In this document: positions 58,902 to 64,000 of the stretch, in pieces
Position numbering within the stretch: the stretch's first letter is position 1
Layout of the letters: every line of letters begins with the position of its first letter
Origin: Micromonospora echinofusca
GTDB lineage: Bacteria > Actinomycetota > Actinomycetes > Mycobacteriales > Micromonosporaceae
Direction: 5' to 3'
Assembly: GCF_900091445.1 (NCBI RefSeq)
Contig: NZ_LT607733.1
Location: forward strand, 1,195,501-1,259,500
DNA: 64,000 bases
Notes under the pieces: generated by a model
The model's input: only the letters and a program-made list of their open reading frames with translations
Told to the model about the DNA's origin: nothing
The model's database searches: none
Translations under genes and position numbers: made by a program

Positions 58902-61900
58902 GTGCTGGTCGTCCACGGGGTCTGGCGCTCCGGCGTCGGGCTCGTCGTCTGGGCCGAGGACAGCACGCTGCCGGTCCACGCGTCGCGCCGCCCGGGCCGG
59001 GCGCCCCGGGAACGGCCACACCCGTTCGCCGCCGACCACGCCGCGCTCGCCGCCGCGCTGGCCGCGACGGCCGAGCCGACCGACCTCGGCACGACCCTGC
59101 TCACCCTGCCCAGCCGGGCCGGCGCGCCCCTGGACTCGCCGGAACTCGTCCGTCCCGAGGTCGCCGGCGCGGCCCGCGGGGCGGTCACCCTCGCCGGGTG
59201 GCGGGTCCCCGTCCTCCGGTACGCCCCCGACGCCGCCCTGCCCCTGCTGCGCGGCCTGGACGCGCTGGCCGCCGTGCCGGGCGCGACCCTTCGTCACCTC
59301 GCCGAACTCGCCGACTTCGCGGTGGACCTGACGGCCCGGGGCCGGGTCCTGCCGGGCCTCACCGAACCGTCGCAGGGGCGCGGGGACCGTGGGGTCACCG
59401 CCCGGGCGGTGTGGCGACCGCTGCTGACCGGCACGGACGCCGCGTGGGCCCGGGCGCTGGCGCTGGCCCTGCCCCCGGCCGCCCGCGCCGCCACCGGCAC
59501 CGACGCGCCGGGCCGTCCCGGTGCCACCGCCGGCACGGGCACGCCGTCCGGGCCGGACACCGCGCCGGGCGCGCTGGTCGCCGACGCGCTCGACGCGCTC
59601 GCCGACGCCGCCGTCCGGGCCGCCCTGGCGGAGACCGCGCTGGCCCGGGGCGTACGCCCGAACGGCGCCGTGCCGGCCTGGCTGGCCGCGCTCACCGGGC
59701 CGGTGCGGGAGTTCGCCGCCGACCCGGCCGGGCTGGACACCCTCCGCGCGGAGCTGGACGCCTGGCAGCGCGACGCGGCCGGCGGCGCGGTGCGGGCGAG
59801 CTTCCGCCTGGTCGAGCCCCCGGCCGACGAGGTCACCGAGCCGGTCGTCGTGGTGCCCGCCGACCCGGCGGCGACGGTCGCGACGAGCGGCTCGTGGCGG
59901 GTCGAGTTCGGCCTCCAGGCCGCCGACGAGCCGAGCCTGCACGTGGACGCCGGGCAGGTCTGGCGGGCGCCGGGGACCGTCGCCGGACTGGCCGGTCGCG
60001 GCGACGACCCGCAGGAGACGCTGCTGGCCGAGCTGGGCCGCGCCAGCCGGCTCTGGCCGGAGCTGGACACCGCCCTGCGTACGGCCACCCCGGAGGCCCT
60101 GGAGCTGGACGTCGAGGGGGCGCACCGGTTCCTGCGCGAGGGCGCCCCGGTGCTGCACGCCGCCGGGTTCGCCGTGCTGCTGCCCTCCTGGTGGCGGCGC
60201 CCGTCGTCCCGGCTCGGCGCCCGGTTGCAGGCCCGCAGCCGGACCGCCCCGGGCACCGTCGCCACCACCTCCGGCGGCGTCGGGTTGGACGCCCTCGTCG
60301 ACTACCGCTGGGAGGTGTCCCTCGGCGACCAGCCGCTCACCGCCGAGGAGCTGGCGTCGCTGGCCGCGCTGAAGACGCCGCTGGTGCGGCTGCGCGGGCG
60401 GTGGGTGGAACTGGACCCGAAGCGGCTCGCCGCCGGTCTGCGGCTGCTCCGCTCCTCCGGCGAGCTGACCGTCGCCGACCTGCTGCGGCTCGGCCTGACC
60501 GACGCCGAGCAGCCGGACGCGCTGCCCGTGCTGGAGGTCAGCGCCGACGGCGCGCTGGGCGACCTGCTCGCCGGGGCGGTGGAGCGGCGGCTCGCCCCGC
60601 TGGACCCGCCGCCGGCGTTCCACGGCACGCTGCGGCCGTACCAGCGGCGGGGGTTGGCCTGGCTGGCGTTCCTCCAGTCCCTGGGGCTCGGCGGGGTGCT
60701 CGCCGACGACATGGGGCTGGGCAAGACGGTGCAACTGCTCGCCCTGCTCGCCGCAGACCCGCCGGACGCCGGCCCGACCCTGCTGGTCTGCCCGATGTCG
60801 CTGGTCGGCAACTGGCAGCGCGAGGCGGCGCGGTTCACGCCGGGGCTGCGCGTACACGTGCACCACGGCGCGGAACGGGCGCGGGGCGAGGCGTTCGGCG
60901 CGGCCGTGCACGGCGCGGACCTGGTCCTCACCACCTATTCCGTCGCGGCCCGCGACGCGGTCGACCTGGCCGGCATCGACTGGCGGCGGGTGGTCGTCGA
61001 CGAGGCCCAGGCCATCAAGAACGCCGCCACCCGGCAGGCCGAGGCGGTCCGCGCGCTGCCGGCCCGGCACCGGATCGCCGTGACGGGCACGCCCGTGGAG
61101 AACCGGCTGGCGGACCTCTGGTCGATCATGCAGTTCGCCAACCCGGGCCTGCTGGGACCGGCGGCCACCTTCCGCAAGAAGTACGCCGAGCCGATCGAGC
61201 GGCACGGCGACGCCGAGGCGGCCGAGCGGCTGCGCCGGATCACCGGCCCGTTCGTGCTGCGCCGCCTCAAGACCGACTCCTCGATCATCTCGGACCTGCC
61301 GGAGAAGCTGGAGATGGAGGTGCTCTGCAACCTCACCGCGGAGCAGGCCTCGCTCTACCGGGCGATCGTCGACGACATGCTTGCGCGCATCGAATCCAGC
61401 GACGGCATCGAGCGCAGGGGCCTCGTGCTCGCCGCCATGACCCGCCTCAAGCAGGTCTGCAACCATCCGGCGCAACTGCTGCGCGACGGCTCGGCCCTGC
61501 CCGGGCGCTCCGGCAAGCTGGCCCGCCTGGAGGAGATCCTGGACGAGATCCTCGCGGCGGGGGAGCGCGCCCTGCTCTTCACCCAGTACGCCGAGTTCGG
61601 CGGCATGCTGCGCGGGCACCTGTCGGCCCGCTTCGGCCGGGAGGTGCTCTTCCTGCACGGCGGCGTCGGCAAGGCCGACCGGGACGCCATGGTCACCCGG
61701 TTCCAGTCCCCGCGCGGGCCGGCGATCTTCGTCCTGTCCCTGAAGGCCGGCGGCACCGGGCTCACCCTCACCGAGGCCAACCACGTGGTGCACGTCGACC
61801 GGTGGTGGAACCCCGCCGTCGAGGACCAGGCCACCGACCGGGCCTTCCGCATCGGTCAGCGACGCCGGGTGCAGGTCCGCAAGTTCGTCTGCGCCGGCAC

Positions 61901-62048
61901 GGTCGAGGAGAAGGTCGCGGCGCTCATCGCCGACAAGCGCAGCCTCGCCGCCTCGGTCGTCGGCACCGGCGAACAGTGGGTCACCGAGCTGTCCACGACG
62001 CAGCTGCGCGAGCTGTTCACCCTGGAGGCCGGGGCGGTGGTGGAGTGA
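58902..62048 (+). CDS. SNF2/Rad54-family ATP-dependent helicase-like protein
   Basis: A 1048-residue protein starts at GTG 58902 behind GGAGGGG. The first ~570 residues are the SNF2-associated bacterial N-terminal region. The motor has motif I DDMGLGKTVQLLALLA (~residue 603), DEAQ box VVVDEAQAIKNAAT (~699), TGTPVENRLADLWSIMQF, and helicase-C motifs GGTGLTLTEANHVVHVDRWW and DQATDRAFRIGQRRRVQVRK. It is a DNA translocase, likely remodelling protein-DNA complexes. It overlaps the SWIM gene by 4 bases, its usual partner. Confidence 0.94.
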   Translation: MLVVHGVWRSGVGLVVWAEDSTLPVHASRRPGRAPRERPHPFAADHAALAAALAATAEPTDLGTTLLTLPSRAGAPLDSPELVRPEVAGAARGAVTLAGWRVPVLRYAPDAALPLLRGLDALAAVPGATLRHLAELADFAVDLTARGRVLPGLTEPSQGRGDRGVTARAVWRPLLTGTDAAWARALALALPPAARAATGTDAPGRPGATAGTGTPSGPDTAPGALVADALDALADAAVRAALAETALARGVRPNGAVPAWLAALTGPVREFAADPAGLDTLRAELDAWQRDAAGGAVRASFRLVEPPADEVTEPVVVVPADPAATVATSGSWRVEFGLQAADEPSLHVDAGQVWRAPGTVAGLAGRGDDPQETLLAELGRASRLWPELDTALRTATPEALELDVEGAHRFLREGAPVLHAAGFAVLLPSWWRRPSSRLGARLQARSRTAPGTVATTSGGVGLDALVDYRWEVSLGDQPLTAEELASLAALKTPLVRLRGRWVELDPKRLAAGLRLLRSSGELTVADLLRLGLTDAEQPDALPVLEVSADGALGDLLAGAVERRLAPLDPPPAFHGTLRPYQRRGLAWLAFLQSLGLGGVLADDMGLGKTVQLLALLAADPPDAGPTLLVCPMSLVGNWQREAARFTPGLRVHVHHGAERARGEAFGAAVHGADLVLTTYSVAARDAVDLAGIDWRRVVVDEAQAIKNAATRQAEAVRALPARHRIAVTGTPVENRLADLWSIMQFANPGLLGPAATFRKKYAEPIERHGDAEAAERLRRITGPFVLRRLKTDSSIISDLPEKLEMEVLCNLTAEQASLYRAIVDDMLARIESSDGIERRGLVLAAMTRLKQVCNHPAQLLRDGSALPGRSGKLARLEEILDEILAAGERALLFTQYAEFGGMLRGHLSARFGREVLFLHGGVGKADRDAMVTRFQSPRGPAIFVLSLKAGGTGLTLTEANHVVHVDRWWNPAVEDQATDRAFRIGQRRRVQVRKFVCAGTVEEKVAALIADKRSLAASVVGTGEQWVTELSTTQLRELFTLEAGAVVE

Positions 62049-63130
62049 GCGGGCCACCGGCGGAGGGCAGTGGGACGAGCGGCCGCTTCGCCGACTACGG
62101 CCCGCCGCGCCGGGTCGACGGCGGCCTGAGGGCACGCAGCACCCGGGGCGCCATCGGCCGGTCCTGGTGGTCGCGGCGCTTCCTGGAGGTGCTGGAGTCC
62201 TTCGCCCTGGGCACCCGGTTGACCCGCGGCCGGTCGTACGCGCGGGCCGGCCAGGTGATCCGCCTGGACGTCGCCCCCGGCACCGTCCACGCCGAGGTGC
62301 AGGGCTCGCGCGCGCAGCCGTACGAGGTGAGCATCGCCCTGTCGCCGTTCCCGGAGGCGCTCTGGGCCCGCGTCGAGGCGGAGCTGGCCGCCCAGGCGTT
62401 CTTCAGCGCCCGGCTGCTCGCCGGCGACCTGCCCCCGGAGCTGGAGGAGCTGTTCGCGGCGGCCGGCGCCCCACTCTTCCCCACCGGCGTGGCGGAGCTG
62501 CGTCAGCGGTGCAGCTGCCCCGACTTCGCCGTGCCCTGCAAGCATCTCGCGGCCACGTTCTACCTGCTCGCCGAGGCGTTCGACGCCGACCCGTTCCAGT
62601 TGCTGCACTGGCGGGGCCGCAGCCGGACGCAGATGCTCGACCGGCTGCGCGTCCTGCGCGCCGGCGCCGCAGTCGTCGACGACCGGCCGGAGGCGAACGG
62701 TGCCCGGCCCCAGGCCGTGCCGTCCGCGACGGACGGTGTCGTGCCGCCGACCCCACCGTCCATGGCGGACGGCGGCACACCGGTGGCCGCACCGTCCATG
62801 GCGGACGGTGTCGTGTCCCCGGCCGAGCCGGCCGCGACGGACGGTGCCGCATCCGCTGCCGGGCACGGCGGTGCGGACCGGACCGGACCGGACACCGTGG
62901 ACGTCCCGCCGGTCGGGGCGGCCCGGGCGCTCGCCGGCCTGCCGGCGGCACCGCTGGCCGAGGCGGTCGACCGGTTCTGGCTGCCGCCGGTCCCGCTACC
63001 CGACCGGCCACCCAGCCTGTCGACCGGGCCGGACCTGCTGCTGCGGCAGCTCGGCGCGCCGGCCCCCGCCATCGGCGGGCCCGGCCTGGTCGAGCGGCTG
63101 CGGCAGGCGTACCGGCTCCTCGCCCGGTGA
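62045..63130 (+). CDS. SWIM zinc-finger protein
   Basis: The 361-residue protein starts at GTG 62045, overlapping the SNF2 stop. The N-terminus DYGPPRRVDGGLRARSTRGA, then IGRSWWSRRFLEVLESF is typical. The SWIM motif CSCPDFAVPCKH (CxCx6CxH, residues ~156-167) binds zinc and probably DNA or the helicase. Residues ~225-275 are a linker with four 12-residue repeats. A C-terminal helical domain follows. Coupling with the SNF2 gene suggests a complex. Confidence 0.92.
   Translation: MSGPPAEGSGTSGRFADYGPPRRVDGGLRARSTRGAIGRSWWSRRFLEVLESFALGTRLTRGRSYARAGQVIRLDVAPGTVHAEVQGSRAQPYEVSIALSPFPEALWARVEAELAAQAFFSARLLAGDLPPELEELFAAAGAPLFPTGVAELRQRCSCPDFAVPCKHLAATFYLLAEAFDADPFQLLHWRGRSRTQMLDRLRVLRAGAAVVDDRPEANGARPQAVPSATDGVVPPTPPSMADGGTPVAAPSMADGVVSPAEPAATDGAASAAGHGGADRTGPDTVDVPPVGAARALAGLPAAPLAEAVDRFWLPPVPLPDRPPSLSTGPDLLLRQLGAPAPAIGGPGLVERLRQAYRLLAR
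62720..62863 (+). repeat. Four tandem 36-bp repeats inside the SWIM gene
   Basis: Units start at 62720, 62756, 62792 and 62828, exactly 36 bp (12 codons) apart. Each opens with a DNA palindrome CCGTCC-4/5 bases-GGACGG (the last has CCGGCC), encoding P-S-M/A-A/T-D-G followed by six variable residues. Units 2 and 3 are identical over the first 17 bases. Confidence 0.85.
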
Positions 63131-63149
63131 GGGCGTACGGGACCCCGGT

Positions 63150-63407
63150 TCACAGCCAGCGGCGGCGGAACCGCCACATCAGTGCCGCGTTGGCCACCAG
63201 GACCACCGCGCAGACGGCCCCGGCCAGCCGCCCGGCCAGCACGGTCGTCGCCGGCAGCGAGGCCCACAGCACGATCGTCAACAGCATCAGCCATCGGCCG
63301 CGACGGGCCCGCGCCCGGTTGTCGAGCCGGGCGAAGAACGCCGGATCACTCTCCCGGAGCTGACGGGTGATCTGCTCGAACCTGCGCTGATCCTCTTTGC
63401 TGAGCAT
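63150..63407 (-). CDS. DUF3040 family membrane protein
   Basis: An 85-residue protein starts at ATG 63407 after GGGGAAGG (MLSKEDQRRFEQITRQLRES). A cytosolic N-terminal helix is followed by two transmembrane helices (LMLLTIVLWASLPATTVLAG and AGAVCAVVLVANAALMW). This is the DUF3040 pattern of actinobacteria; the role is unknown. It converges with the SWIM gene 19 bases away. Confidence 0.87.
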   Translation of the reverse strand: MLSKEDQRRFEQITRQLRESDPAFFARLDNRARARRGRWLMLLTIVLWASLPATTVLAGRLAGAVCAVVLVANAALMWRFRRRWL

Positions 63408-63875
63408 GTGCCTTCCCCTCACGTGTTCAGCGGTTCGGCGGCATACCCGCTGCGGCGGCGGCTCACGCTCCCGTCCTGCTGCTACTTTGCGCGTCCGGCC
63501 GGTGCCCGCCCCGGCCACGCTCGGCGGTGCCTTCGGCGAGCGGGAGCGCCTCAGGGCAGGCTTAGCCGGACCTTAAATTTGCCTGTGCCGATACAGGTGC
63601 CGTCCCGTGCCGGTCCGGTCGGAATCGTCGCGTCCGGGCCGGACCGTGCCGCGTACGCCCTGCTCGCGAGGTCCGTGCCGGGCCGCGCGGAAATCCGGGG
63701 CCGCCGACCCGCGCTGAGCGGCGCCTTAAGTGCCCTCGCGGGGGCTTCCAGAGCTGCTTGAAGGCACCTGAACGCTTCATTACCTTCCGGTGACAACCCC
63801 CTCAGGCACCAGCCGCCGCACCTGCACCCCGTGCCCGGTGCCGGTCTTCGCGGCGCAGCAGAAACGGATTGGTAC
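63408..63875. other. 468-bp intergenic region
   Basis: It lies between divergent genes and should hold both promoters. It contains a small hairpin CCTGT/ACAGG (63584-63600), an AT-rich tract (CCTTAAATTTG near 63572) and a loose inverted pair AGTGCC/GGCACC around 63730-63770. No gene or recognisable riboswitch is supported. Confidence 0.4.
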
Positions 63876-64000
63876 ATGGCCGACCAGAATGTGCCACCAC
63901 GTCGACCGCGGGACGACCGCGGATGGGACGGGCGTCAGTACCCCGCCGCCGACGCCCACCCCTCCACCCCGTACGGCCACGAGGCCCGCAGCCCGCACCC
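63876..64000 (+). CDS. Start of a gene leaving the window, disordered N-terminus
   Basis: From ATG 63876 an open frame runs to the window end: MADQNVPPRRPRDDRGWDGR, then QYPAADAHPSTPYGHEARSP. It is charged and Pro-rich, like the disordered N-termini of actinobacterial membrane or cell-wall proteins. The ribosome site is weak. The family cannot be told from 41 codons. Confidence 0.4.
   Translation, partial: MADQNVPPRRPRDDRGWDGRQYPAADAHPSTPYGHEARSPH

Noticed and set aside
58557..62135. A 1192-codon open frame on the minus strand across the SNF2 gene, and a 1732-codon plus-strand frame from 57932
   Set aside because: Both arise because high GC removes stop codons from the opposite or shifted frames. 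The SNF2 motifs lie in another frame. Only the last part of the plus frame (62045-63130) is genuine, as the SWIM protein.
62720..62863. CRISPR array
   Set aside because: The regular 36-bp spacing has no unique spacers and lies in frame inside a gene; no cas genes are present.
63408..63875. A riboswitch such as the c-di-AMP (ydaO) type upstream of the final partial gene
   Set aside because: Some hairpins are present but the conserved core sequences of that class are not.

Overview
The window is very GC-rich DNA with strongly G/C-biased third codon positions, many GTG starts and short ATGA/GTGA overlaps between genes. It carries several actinobacterial markers: a discrete type II fatty-acid synthase cluster with a PucR-type regulator, homodimeric AceE, a DUF3052 protein next to AhpE, and a SNF2 helicase paired with a SWIM protein. 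It reads as chromosome of a filamentous actinomycete. A Micromonosporaceae member (Micromonospora-like) is my best guess, but no rRNA or other species marker is present to prove it.

Region 1 (1-29.4 kb) is mostly core genome. It holds a GH3 lipoprotein; the operon fasR-fabD-fabH-acpP-fabF-accD, read leftward; a NarL-type two-component pair; a CopC-like secreted protein; gltX; a GH1 glucosidase with an MFS transporter; aceE; an ABC exporter with its GbsR/MarR-type regulator; a fused alpha/beta 2-oxoacid dehydrogenase E1; DUF3052; and ahpE. The fas genes, aceE, DUF3052 and ahpE form one neighbourhood in Mycobacterium (around Rv2238c-Rv2247). Here the same set is present but interrupted by lineage-specific genes.

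Region 2 (29.4-48.8 kb) is accessory. It opens at a tRNA-Val(UAC) whose 3' half is repeated exactly (43 bp) 1.3 kb downstream. The two copies flank a truncated tyrosine recombinase and a lipoprotein with two FtsX-ectodomain-like modules. Beyond them lie a PD-(D/E)XK nuclease; a two-gene biosynthetic unit (FAD-dependent reductase plus alpha-oxoamine synthase) closed by a terminator; and a run of small single genes on both strands. Those genes are a RibD/DHFR-like protein, an APH-like kinase with an altered catalytic loop, a glyoxalase, a nucleotidyltransferase, an alpha/beta hydrolase, a possible immunity-type pair, a Sel1-like protein, DUF6461 and a second nucleotidyltransferase. An IS21-family element has inserted into a PQQ-like beta-propeller gene. 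A short motif recurs in the same orientation between several of these genes.

Region 3 (48.9-64 kb) looks chromosomal again. It holds an APH-family kinase; a secreted three-repeat protein divergent from an unusual ECF sigma factor that carries a zinc finger, a transmembrane helix and an external domain in one chain; GNAT, hydrolase and TetR genes; a polysaccharide pyruvyl transferase; a PfkB kinase; the SNF2/SWIM pair, with a 36-bp tandem repeat in the SWIM gene; a DUF3040 protein; and the start of a gene that leaves the window.

The signals most worth following are a 36-bp four-part dyad element found twice in convergent intergenic regions (3.3 and 12.5 kb), a FabD fused to a degenerate biotinyl-like domain, the sigma/anti-sigma-like fusion, the orphan oxoamine synthase unit, and the collapsed tRNA-Val island. 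I found no CRISPR array, rRNA gene or recognisable riboswitch.
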